64,000 nucleotides of DNA from Myxocyprinus asiaticus (lineage: Eukaryota; Chordata; Actinopteri; Cypriniformes; Catostomidae), in assembly GCF_019703515.2 (NCBI RefSeq), contig NC_059382.1:14425001-14489000 (forward strand). Reading direction: 5' to 3'. Below are positions 51,646 through 62,831 of this stretch, piece after piece (within the stretch, counting starts at the first letter, position 1; every line of letters starts with the position of its first letter). The notes below the pieces were generated by a model, which ran no database searches, was not told the DNA's origin, and saw only the letters and a list, made by a program, of their open reading frames with translations. Position numbers and translations under genes: made by a program.

Positions 51646-54600
51646 GTAAGGCTGAGATTTATGGATCTAGGCGTTGTTGTGAGTTATGGTAAGCTGGGAC
51701 TTGGGCGACCGCAGCGGCAGGCGGGTGATCAGCAAGTCCGCGTTTGCGCATGGATACTCGGTCCCACTCATCAGGAAAATGCCTGAAAATAAAGGCCGAT
51801 ATCGCGGCCCAACATTTCGCCTCCTTCAAACCTATTCAAAATCCAATGCTGCGTCTATCTTGTGCCTGTGATACGTTAGAGAAGTGATTTTCCATAAAAC
51901 AGAGCCATATATGTATTTTCAAAGCGTTTCTTGAAATTAATATGGTCTCATTGAAGCTTCACTAGCGAATTGGCTGAAGTTGTGTTCGCCGCTTGTTGTT
52001 AGCGGTCAGGCTAGTCCACTTAAGGCGAGCTTTTATCAATTAAAAATACCGAATTTCTTCTATAAACAATCCCATTTGTCTGCGCATATTATAGTCAAAG
52101 CTAACTGTTTTAATTATAAGTTGCTTTTCATTAAATCTTGATCACGTAAATGGGCTCAATATTGAAAAATGCTAACTGACATTTGCTTAAGTAGACTGTC
52201 GTCAGGCTCGTTTGCTAGTATTTTAGCAAAACATATTTTGCCATTTACAAACTGTAAATGTATCCTGTCTTGTTCAGTTTGTACAGAACGGGGTTTTGAA
52301 ACTAGTTAGTCTAAACTTGGGTTGGGACAAGTCAGCTAACTAGCGTTAGCAGGTTGACTGGGCACATCAAACTCTGACGTGCAACGTTTGCTTCATTTAG
52401 TATGTTTGTGCACAACTTTGCTTTATGTGGGTAGGTATTCTTTAGTGAAACATTTTCCTGAATGTTTATTTGTTTGGTTGGTTAATATCTTTTTATATTT
52501 ACTATTGCAGATGATCCTCACGATATTGGAGACATCAGTGAGTTAAGAGATAAGATTCATGGTCCATGGTCAAGAGTATGGATTTTGTTTGGCATGCCTT
52601 TTCATTTTAGTTTTCAACATGATTCTTTTCTTAAGCCCTTGTTCGTTGTTGCTCTTTAACGTGTTTCTAATATACTATGACTATGAAAGTAAGCTCACTT
52701 TAGCGCAATTTTATATTTGGTCATCATAAGATTGTCTGATCAGTAATATTTCTCTTATGCATATTCTATTGGAAGTATACTATTGGAGCATTTGCAACAA
52801 AATCATAGGCAGTAACCCATTACATAGGCTTATCTCTCTTATGGGTTTGCACAGGTGAAGGTTGCAAAAGGGTTCCCACACTGCTAGACATGGGTTTGAG
52901 TCCTTCATGTATCATCCATGTACAGGCTAAACTTTAACTAGTCCCATTGTGTCCCTGGGCAAGATACTCATTTCCTAAATGCTACAGGGAAACCATATAC
53001 TTATCTTTCAAATGAAGAGAAACTTGCTCTTATGCAAAGAGTCTTTGAAATCCAGCCTTTAGTTCATGCTGTCTGGATTTTCTCAGCCATTTGTCCCAAA
53101 ATGTGGTTCTTAATCCTACACCAACAAATTGACACCACACAAAAAAGACAGACTGAAGCCTTCAGACAACATGGTTTATTAAACATCTTTTTAATTCCAG
53201 TCAGCTGTGCCATCAGTCCAGACCCAGCCTTGGCCTTGCTCATTTAGCCTCATCATCCCCATGGGGTGGGGACCAAGAGATGGGACGGTGGTGGGGGGGG
53301 CATGACAGCTGCTCCCTCATCCACAGCTGCTCTCTTTCCAGGAATGTATGTTTATGTGGGAGTGTAGCATGTCTTTGCTTTACCCAGCATCCTCTTTTCT
53401 TTTTTTTTTGTTGACAATTTCTATTTCACTTCCTCAACTACCTGGTGCTCTAAGCTTGGCTGCTAGCATTGTCACAAATGCCCCTGGCCGACTACGCCGT
53501 ATCTGAGTACTTGTGTGGCTCTTAACAGACTCGCTCTCACTAGTGTCCCGGTATTAGCCTGTCCAGCTTTGCTGAGAGAGCTTGTCATTTTTATGTTTGA
53601 CATGTTAGAGGAATGTGAATAATGGTGAATGTATGAGACATGGAGAATAGGAGGAGGGGCGGTGGGCAGACAGATGGAAGCGTTCTGGTAAATGTGTTAT
53701 GGGAATGAATGAACGTGGTAGATTTGTCAATTGTTCGGCCACTGAGGGCTTAATGGCGCCATATGCACCAAGTCTGTGTGTGTCTGTGTGTACACATGAA
53801 ATTTCATTAGGCCCAAAGAGGAGCTCCAGTTTGAGATGGGGGGTAACTAATGGTTTCAAGCATTTACAGGAAGGATGAGCATGTTCGTTAAAAAGTACGG
53901 CATCGGCTTTGATATTCCCACATGCATGTGCTCAGCTCCACCTCTGTGAATGTCTGCTCATCTTTAGACAGATAAGGGATTTACAGACTTGAAACATTAT
54001 TGTATTATTCCTAATTATGCCAATATACTCAAGTTCTTCATCAGTTAATAGCCTATATTTTCTAGTTAAGAAGACCATTGTTCCAATACTGTAAGTAAAC
54101 GATACATGATCATATATTACAGTATATGGATTCACTAACCAATGTATCATATCACACTGCCTTTTCTGTTTTTTATTTTTATTTTAGAAACTAAACCATT
54201 TCAAGGATGTAAACAATTAAAAAAGAAATTAGAACGCTACTGACCCTGAAGCATTTCCAGTATCATTACCGGATCCTTTAAATAAGGCTCTGAGTTAACA
54301 TATTTTCTCAGAAAACATCAAATGTTTACCTGAAGTGACTTATCCAAACGTGCTGTTAATACTGAGCGTCTACGCGAGAGAGGCGATACAATTGTCTCGT
54401 AGTTTAGATGCTCACAATTATTTTCTCAGCGTAAGGATCGGGAATATTGGATCGCTCCTATTATAATCAATGAAGTCGTTCTGAGAAAAGCAATAAGAGA
54501 GAAAGACCCAATGGCCAAAGACCTCCACCTAAGGGGCTGTTCACACCAAACACAAACCATCCAGTTTACCATTTGATTTTCTATGTAAACACGCAGTAGA

Positions 54601-57600
54601 CGAACGTGTTTGATTGTTTCACCGTGTTTTGTTGTTTATTCAGCGTCTTGTAAAGGACCGCTGTGTTTTTTAGATGTCGTGTCAAGGCAAAAATAAATTT
54701 TTCAACCTTTAAAATGCATGTCGAGACATCTGCTTTTTCTGCATTTGTTGTGTTGCATCTAGCCTTTTTAACCAGTCTGAAGTCGTCATCAGTGCTTGGC
54801 ACACATACAAAATTCGAATGCACAGTTTTAGCATTTGAACGTGCCCTTTTTCCCCTTAAATTTGACCAATATTCAGATTTTTATTTGACCGCACCATTGT
54901 GCAGGCCTGTATATTTGGACAGTATTTGGCTATTTTGATAACCGTGCCCGCCTGGCAGATTAGTAACAGCAGTGGTAGCCTAGTTTGTGTCAGTAAAAAA
55001 TTTTTTTACTGACAACATTGTCAATAAATAATGCACTTTTTCTGGTTTTAATATTATAATTTTTTTTAAGTGTTCATTTTATTTACAATTTTGTATGTTT
55101 CCTTTGCTATCATCAAATTACATATATTGGTATTATTTCGGCCATTGGCAACGCTGCTCTCTTGATATGTTGGTATCTGCATCTGCAAAACATTTTTACG
55201 TTGTATTCTGTATGCATTAATACAGGAAATCAATACTCATGTTATGACACTATTTAGATCGGTGCAGTGAAATCTTCCAATTGTTCCAATATACTCTTAA
55301 CGTAGCAAAACCCAGTTTAGGGAAATTCTCTGGATGAGATTAGGTGCATAAGCAAACATGAATGTTGGTTTAATTTTAGCTGGAACCTGGGGGCCCGTGG
55401 CAGCCAGAGGCACATTTCTGTTTACCTGAATGTTACCTAGACCCCAATTACACTTGTACTCTGCCAGTGTTTGTGACCCCAGAGTTCAAGAGCTGTACCA
55501 CAGTGATATGAGGAGAGGTTGTTGCACAGATAACCTCACTCGGGAAAGTGCAGTTTGGAGAATGATGGTATTGCAGGGCTTTCACAGAAGGATTTTTTTT
55601 CTTCTAGCCCCACCACAAAAAAATTATATATGTATAATATATACAGGTGCATCTCAATAAATTAGAATGTCGTGGAAAAGTTCATTTATTTCAGTAATTC
55701 AACTCAAATTGTGAAACTCGTGTATTAAATAAATTCAATGCACACAGACTGAAGTAGTTTAAGTCTTTGGTTCTTTTAATTGTGATGATTTTGGCTCACA
55801 TTTAACAAAAACCCACCAATTCACTATCTCAAAAAATTAGAATATGGTGACATGCCAATCAGCTAATCAACTCAAAACACCTGCAAAGGTTTCCTGAGCC
55901 TTCAAAATGGTCTCTCAGTTTGGTTCACTAGGCTACACAATCATGGGGAAGACTGCTGATCTGACAGTTGTCCAGAAGACAATCATTGACACCCTTCACA
56001 AGGAGGGTAAGCCACAAACATTCATTGCCAAATAAGCTGGCTGTTCACAGAGTGCTGTATCCAAGCATGTTAACAGGAGTGGAAGGAAAAGGTGTGGAAG
56101 AAAAAGATGCACAACCAACCGAGAGAACCGCAGCCTTATGATTGTCAAGCAAAATCGATTTTTCAAGAATTTGGGTGAACTTCACAAGGAATGGACTGAG
56201 GCTGGGGTCAAGGCATCAAGAGCCACCACACACAGACGTGTCAAGGAATTTGGCTACAGTTGTCGTATTCCTCTTGTTAAGCCACTCCTGAACCACAGAC
56301 AACGTCAGAGGTGTCTTACCTGGGCTAAGGAGAAGAAGAACTGGACTGTTGCCCAGTGGTCCAAAGTCCTCTTTTCAGATGAGAGCAAGTTTTGTATTTC
56401 ATTTGGAAACCAAGGTCCTAGAGTCTGGAGGAAGGGTGGAGAAGCTCATAGCCCAAGTTGCTTGAAGTCCAGTGTTAAGTTTCCACAGTCTGTGATGATT
56501 TGGGGTGCAATGTCATCTGCTGGTGTTGGTCCATTGTGTTCTTTGAAAACCAAAGTCACTGCACCCATTTACCAAGTAATTGTGGAGCACTTCATGCTTC
56601 CTTCTGCTGACCAGCTTTTTAAAGATGCTGATTTCATTTTCCAGCAGGATTTGGCACCTGCCCACACTGCCAAAAGCACCAAAAGTTGGTTAAATGACCA
56701 TGGTGTTGGTGTGCTTGACTGGCCAGCAAACTCACCAGACCTGAACCCCATAGAGAATCGATGGGGTTTTGTCAAGAGGACAATGAGAAACAAGAGACCA
56801 AAAAATGCAGATAAGCTGAAGGCCACTGTCTAAGAAACCTGGGCTTCCACACCACCTCAGCAGTGCCACAAATTGATCACCTCCTTGCCACGCTGAACTG
56901 AGGCAGTAATTAAAGCAAAAGGAGCCCCTACCAAGTATTGAGTACATATACAGTAAATTAACATACTTTCCAGAAGGCCAACAATTCACTAAAAATGTTT
57001 TTTTTATTGGTCTTATGATGTATTCTAATTTTTTGAGATAGTGAATTGGTGGGTTTTTGTTAAATGTGAGCCAAAATCATCACAATTAAAAGAACCAAAG
57101 ACTTAAACTACTTCAGTCTGTGTGCATTGAATTTATTTAATACACGAGTTTCACAATTTGAGTTGAATTACTGAAATAAATGAACTTTTCCATGACATTC
57201 TAATTTATTGAGATGCACCTGTATATACACACTGGCAGACAAAAGTTTGGAATAATGTAGAGATTTTGCTCTTATGGAAATAAATTGGTACTTTTATTCA
57301 CTAAAATGTCATTTAGCTGATCACAATGTATAGTCAGGACATTAATAATGTGAAAAATTACTATTACAATTTGAATTTTTTTTTTCAGAATGTCTTAAAC
57401 TACATCAAAGAGTTCTCATCAAAAAATCATCCACGAGCAGCAATGACAGCTTTGCAGATCCTTGGCATTCTAGCTGTCAGTTTGTCCAGATACTCAGGTG
57501 ACATTTCACCCCACGCTTCCTGTAGCACTTGCCATAGATGTCGCTGTCTTGTCGGGCACTTCTTAAGCACCTTACAGTCTAGCTGATCCCACAGAAGCTC

Positions 57601-60600
57601 AATGGGGTTAAGATCCATAACACACTTTTCCAATTATCTGTTGTCCAATGTCTGTTTCTTTGCCCAATCTAACCTTTTCTTTTTGTTTTTCTGTTTCAAA
57701 AGTGGCTTTTTCTTTGCAGTTCTTCCCATAAGGCCTGCACCCCTGAGTCTTTTTTTTACTCTTGCACATGAAACTGGTGTTGAGCTGGTAGAATTCAATG
57801 AAGCTGTCATCTGAGGACATGTGAGGTGTCAAACTAGAGACTCTGATGTACTTATCCTCTTAGTTGTACATCTGGCCTTCCACATCTCTTTCTGTCCTTG
57901 TTACAGCCAGTTGTCCTTTGTCTTTGAAGTCTGTAGTGTACACCTTTGCATGAAATCTTACGTTTTTTGGCAGTTTCAAGCATTGTATAGCCTTCATTCC
58001 TCAAAACAATGATTGACTGATGAGTTTCTAGATAAAGCTGTTTCTTTTTTGCCATTTTTGACCTAATATTGACCGTAAGACATGACAGTCTATTGCATAC
58101 TGTGGCAACTCAAAAACAAACACAATGTTAAGCTTCATTTAAAGTGCACCTATTATGGTTTTTAAACGTGCCTAATTTTGTTTTAAAGTTCTCATACAAT
58201 AGATTTACATGCATCCAAGATCAAAAAACACTTTAATTTGCTCAATTTAAATTGCAGCATTACCTTTTTTCCTAGTGTCAAAAACGACTCGTTCAGTGAT
58301 CCGTTCTAAAGGATTCATTCTAAACTCCTCCTTTCAGAGAGCCTACTCTGCTCTGATTGGTCAGATGTCCCAGTCTGTTGTGATTGGTCTACCGCTTACA
58401 GCACGTGTCGGAAAGGAAACAGCCACTACCATATCTGAGTTTCAGCTCCGTCTGAATTTTTAATTTTTTTACCTTACCAATTTGAGCCCGAGTCCCATAG
58501 TGATACATCGGAAGATCAACCCGAACCACCATAGCAAGCACGATGAGAACAGGACGTTTCTCAGTGATAAGTTTATATATAGTTTGACAATAACGTGAGT
58601 TAGCCGGTTAGCAGAGGCTAACAGCCTGCACTGGGCTGTACATGTAAACAGACCAGAGGTGGGTTTTTTTTTTACCAAATTACGTAGGTTAGTACAGGAA
58701 GTAAGTCTGGAATTACTAACGACTTGTTTCAGGTGTTCAGAATCGGTTCTTTCTTTTGGGTGTCAGTAACTCCATATTTCGTGCACTTTGATTTTTGAAA
58801 CTTTGCAGACTTTTTTACATTCACAAACAGCTATATAACACACTACATGAAAGGTAATATTTGTAAAACCATAATAGGTGCTCTTTAATAAACCAAATAG
58901 CTTTCAGTTGTGTTTGATATAATGGCAAGTGATTTTTGAGCATTTAGCATGATTATTCAAGGATAAGGTGTTGGAGTGATGGCTGCTGGAAATGGGGCCT
59001 GTCTAGATTTGATCAAAAATGACTTTTTTCAAATAGTGATGGTGCTGGATTTTTACATCAGTAATGTCCTGACTATACTTTGTGATCAGCTGAATGCCAC
59101 TTTGGTGAATTAAAGTACCAATTTCCTTCCGAAACAGCAAAATCTGAACATTATTCCAAACTTTTGGCTGCCAGTGTGTATGTGTGTAATGTGTATATAT
59201 ACAGTTGCAATCAAGACAGTAAGGATTTACAAAGGTAAGCTTTTCTGATGACCCAGAATTTTTTAACTTTACATCTATATCAGTTGAGTGACACATTCAA
59301 AGTCATAGTGTGAATATATAACCTAATATTTGTAAATAACAGGATTTTTAAAAAATAAAGCCATGTCATAATTATTCAACCCCTATTGCATGTAGCTGTT
59401 TCTTAAATATGTAAGGCTACACAAGTAATTGTTTAAAAACAAAATTAAGCCATCACTTTACAATAAAACTTATTTAAGTATTCAAATTTAAGTTTAGTGT
59501 CGTAAGCAAAAATGTATTTCTATGCAAAAAATGCAATTAAAAATAAGTTGTCACAAAAGCTAATAGAGGAGATTATTTCATTACACAAGAAAGGTCATGG
59601 CTAAAAGTACATTTCCAAGGCACTTCAATTTCCAATAGAAAAAGTTGGCAGCACCATTCATACATTTTTTAAATATGGTATAACAGCAACCTTCTTGGGG
59701 TGTGGAAGAAAGCAAAACTTCAAGTGAAATGTTGACTTGAATATTCAAGAAGTAATTAGGAAAGACCTGTGGAGTCCTGGAAGAAGGTTTTATAGACGTA
59801 TGACACTAAACCGAAAATGAGTTTTAGACCCATGGGTCAGCAGTACGTCTGGAGTAAGAAAGGCAAGGTAATGACAAAAACGACACCATCCCCGCAGTCA
59901 AGCATGGAGGTGGGTCAGTCCTGTTATGGGGGTGTTCTGCAGCTGCAGGAAATGGCTATCCTGACTATGTGACTGACACCATGGATTCTTTCAGGTATCG
60001 GGCCATTTTGGCATGAAAAATGTGATGCCTTCAGTTTGTAAATTGAAGCTCTGTGATCACTGGAATTTCCAGCAAGACAATAACACCAAGGATACTTCCA
60101 AGTTGTCCAAAATCTGGTTCATGGATAGGTCGTGGAATGTCCTTAAATGGCCCTTTCAGTCCATCATTAAAATCCCATTGAAAATCTTTGTTGGGATTTC
60201 AAGGAAGCAGTGGCAGCACAAAAACCAAAGGATGTCAATGAGCTGGAAGCTTTTGCTCATGAGAAATGTGTAAAAATTCTAATAGAGAGGTGTCCGAAGC
60301 CCGAGAACACTTACCTGAAACATTTATTTGATGTTATTAAGGATAAAAGATGCTCCACAAATGTTTGACTTTGGGGGTTGAATATTTTTTACATGACACT
60401 TGTGGAGAGAATTAGTTATTTTTTTAGTTTAAAATTTGGGTAAACTGAACTCTTTGTTCTCAAAATCACTCATGTGTATTAAAAACTTACTTTGTTTACT
60501 GAGGTTTTAGTTGATGTGTTTTAATTCACATCACCAGAACATATTGCTGATCAGGGGGGTTGAATAATTTTTATTGCAACTGTGTGTGTGTGTGTGTATA

Positions 60601-62831
60601 TGTGTATATGTATATATATATGTAAAAATATAAATAAAAAAAATTAAAAAATATTTGTGTCAAAGCAACAACCAAACAAAAATTTACTTTTAATTTGTAA
60701 TAATAGCTGGAAATGATCATGTAACTATGACGGCTATACATTCAAAAACTCAAAAGAGTAGAAGACAGTGATTTGTTTATAATTTTCAACCTGTCTAACT
60801 GGAGCTGCCAGTACTATCACGATTCATTCTCGCAATTTTGTCAAAATCTATATTAGCTAGTTAGAAAACTTTACCTTGGTTACATTTAAATTAGCTACAA
60901 CAGTGTTGAAAATGTCACAGACAACAAGTTTGCAACATTCTGAAGACAGAGTGAGAATGCAGCACAGGTCCAACAGAGAGCGATGACGTGTTTCGTGTTT
61001 AGAAGTGTTAATCTAGCAAACCTATTTAAAAATTGTAACATTATACTTTGTGTTATACCAACCTGGCATTAATTTATTAACTTGTTTCCACTGGTGTAGT
61101 GTGCATCTTTCTCTCTTCTGACTGCTGTAATCCACTGCTCTCTAGTTTTTTTCTCTTATGGTAAGGTGTGAAAACATAATAATATAATTTTTTTTCTTTT
61201 GCTATTGGAGCAAATGTGAATGCAGAAATATTTGCTTTGGTCTCCCATTCACCCCTATAGAAGTTTACTGTGCTGTACTTGACATCTGGTTTCAAATCCA
61301 GGACATGTGAGAAAGGTTGGGCAAGTGACAGTTATGTTAACTGGCTCAAGTACTCACTCGCACTGGCCCACTTTCTTTCTGGTCAAACAAGTATGTCTGT
61401 CCATTTTCTGCCCTTATCTGCCCTTTTACTTTGTTAGAAATGCAGCCTTGGATTAATATAGTCTTTTGTGGGATGATAGTTGCTTCTCTCTGAAGAAGTA
61501 TAACCTGCTCTATTCTGTATGTTCAGACCCAGGCTGGAGCAGTATAAACCGAGGGGTTCTGATCTGCGATGAGTGCTGTTCTGTGCACCGGAGCCTGGGC
61601 CGACACATTTCCATCGTCAAACACCTACGACACAGCGGCTGGCCTCCCTCTTTACTACAGGTAACTTAAAGAGCCTCACACTAGGGGTGTGCGATATTGA
61701 CAAAAAAATGAAATCTCGATATTTTCTGGGATTTTGTCTATAACGATAAGTAGACGATATTTTGCAACCTTCAAATATTTGTTTGTAAAAGTCTTATATT
61801 TTACTAGCTCGCTTTTGTTAAGATATTAATTGTTGCTTACTAATGATATTAATGGAAACAACATATTTAAGGAAAACATGTCTTATTTACTTAAAACTGA
61901 AGCATTCAAGTAAAAACAATGCAAAAACATTGAAATCACCAGTGCAAGTATGAGTAAACCATTTCAAAGTGGCTTACAGGATTTACTTTGTGCGATGTAA
62001 TTGGTGACAGTGTTTATGTCTTGCCATCTGTTGCATTTTTTTTGTTGCTTAAGGCCCTTTTTTGCAGGATGATTCCACTAAAGTTTGCTGAGTGTGTTTT
62101 TGTGCTGGTACCTTGGCTGGTTTAGGGCCCGTCGTGGACAGCTGTCTCCTGAAGCTTTTCATATTTTTCATATTCTGTGTGGTGGTTAGTTCGCAGATGG
62201 TGAAACAAGTTATTTGTCGAGCTGTCTTTAACGGCAACCTATTTCTGACATAGTTTGTAGATTGCCGTCTTTTGAGCAACATCCATCTTTTCAAAGCCAA
62301 ACTACCTCCATGTGAGTGTGGACGACCCACATCTAGCAATTAAATCTAACGACGTAGATTGTGAGGTTGGTGGTGTCTGTATTGTGTCACCTGGCGCTGT
62401 TTGTTCACTCATTTTTAATTTCAGTCATGTATTTTTAGGCAGCTACGCTAGCTTAACTTGTGGTGCGGTGACCATGTATGCTTGTACTAGCACACTGCAT
62501 TCTAATAGGCTACATCACGCAGTGAATGCATGGACTCAAGGCGTTTTTGATTGGTTTTTGCAAAGTGAGTGACATACTGGAAAATGTCAGCTCGCACATC
62601 GTTAAAACAACAATTAAGATATTATCGTAGATGATACATATCGCACACCCCTACCTCACACGCACACACATCTTTGCTGCCTGCCTCAGGATCATGGGCT
62701 AACAAATTTGTGTCTCAGATGGTGCAGACCCTGGCCAGTAATGGCGCTAACTCAATCTGGGAACACTCCCTGCTGGATCCAGCACAGGTTCAGAGTGGGC
62801 GCAGGAAACCAAACCCACAAGATAAAGTCCA
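51594..62831 (+). CDS. git1: ARF GTPase-activating protein GIT1 (first three coding exons; 3' end outside window)
   Basis: GIT1 is an Arf6-directed GAP and scaffold for PIX/PAK at focal adhesions and endosomes. Coding exons: 51594-51645, 61527-61660 and 62719-62831, joined in phase. The first 99 residues contain the ArfGAP zinc finger C11-x2-C14-x16-C31-x2-C34 and the arginine finger at R39 (CSVHRSLGRH). The start ATG 51594 gives MSRKVQRSEVCADCSAPD, matching the family start. HISIVKHLRHSGWPPSLLQ and DPAQVQSGRRK fit GIT1 better than GIT2 (recalled). The remaining ankyrin, SHD and coiled-coil parts lie beyond 64000. Intron 1 is 9.9 kb and full of Tc1 elements. Confidence 0.94.
51646..55643 (+). 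other. git1: git1 intron 1, left part
   Basis: No exon, gene or transposon was recognised in about 4 kb. A fragment near 54535 (GGGGCTGTTCACACCAAACA) resembles other dispersed repeats. Confidence 0.6.
55644..57221 (+). mobile_element. Tc1-like transposon, decayed sister of 39966-41549
   Basis: Same long TIRs (starting CAGGTGCATCTCAATAAATT) and same body, in the same orientation; TA flanks at 55642-55643 and 57222-57223. Very similar to the intact copy, with small indels. Confidence 0.93.
55907..56941 (+). pseudogene. Tc1-like transposase pseudogene
   Basis: Collinear with the intact transposase. Differences: a TAA stop at 56033-56035, in-frame small deletions near 56074 and 56139, a 3-base insertion near 56160, a TAA at 56831-56833 and a TGA at 56894-56896. 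The catalytic D, D and E codons survive. The indels keep frame; the stops alone kill it. Confidence 0.92.
57427..58055 (-). pseudogene. Tc1-like transposase remnant, catalytic core lost
   Basis: The N-terminal 67 and C-terminal 67 residues remain, joined by 218 bases coding only basic linker sequence in shifted frames. The DNPIE-type Glu motif survives, but the two Asp motifs (SDES and HD) do not. It cannot be active. Confidence 0.85.
58139..58888. mobile_element. TTAA-type MITE family F, nested in a Tc1 element
   Basis: TTAA at 58139-58142 and 58885-58888, inverted ends AGTGCACCTATTATGGTTTT and AGAGCACCTATTATGGTTTT (19 of 20). Inserted in the 5' region of the minus-strand Tc1 element. Confidence 0.88.
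59202..60582 (+). mobile_element. Third Tc1-like element, heavily decayed
   Basis: Ends CAGTTGCAATCAAGACAGTA and inverted CAGTTGCAATAAAAATTATT; TA at the left (59200-59201), right flank TG. Inside are transposase remnants in broken frames: SVLLWGCSAAAGNGYPDYV near 59915 and WNFQQDNNTKDTSKLSKIW near 60060. Many stops. Confidence 0.82.
60583..60622. repeat. (TG)n/(TA)n microsatellite
   Basis: TG-rich then TATA-rich simple repeat directly after the third Tc1-like element. Confidence 0.8.
60623..61526 (+). other. git1: git1 intron 1, right end
   Basis: AT-rich, no recognised element before the exon 2 acceptor. Confidence 0.6.
61527..61660 (+). CDS. git1: git1 exon 2, ArfGAP zinc finger
   Basis: Encodes PGWSSINRGVLICDECCSVH then RSLGRHISIVKHLRH; holds the second zinc Cys pair and the catalytic Arg. 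Acceptor TCAG, donor GTAACT. Confidence 0.96.
61682..62653 (-). mobile_element. hAT transposon derivative with BED-finger remnant and perfect 8-bp target duplication
   Basis: 14-base inverted ends TAGGGGTGTGCGAT, flanked by identical CCTCACAC (61674-61681 and 62654-62661). On the minus strand, within about 62300-62145, one frame encodes DSSTNNLFHHLRTNHHTEYE, the C-terminal half of a BED zinc finger (HxxxxxH) as at the start of hAT transposases. No catalytic domain remains in 972 bases. Confidence 0.88.
62719..62831 (+). CDS. git1: git1 exon 3, ArfGAP domain
   Basis: Encodes MVQTLASNGANSIWEHSLLD and PAQVQSGRRKPNPQDKV; acceptor TCAG, donor GTAAGT with a split His codon. Confidence 0.95.

Larger units (their letters stand above)
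57228..59178 (-). mobile_element. Second Tc1-like element, core-deleted, with nested MITE
   Basis: Inverted ends CACACTGGCAGACAAAAGTT and CACACTGGCAGCCAAAAGTT, TA at 57226-57227 and 59179-59180. Minus-strand transposase remnants: N-terminal HTH MAKKKQLYLETHQSIIVLRN at 58055-57852 and C-terminal DLNPIELLWDQLDCKVLKK at 57633-57427. The region holding the first two catalytic Asp residues is missing. The MITE 58139-58888 is inserted upstream of the transposase start. Confidence 0.88.

Noticed and set aside
57326..57586. 86-codon plus-strand open frame
   Set aside because: Antisense to the C-terminal transposase remnant of the minus-strand Tc1 element.
62049..62339. 96-codon minus-strand open frame as a host gene
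   Set aside because: Lies inside the hAT element; the meaningful frame is the neighbouring one with the BED-finger remnant.
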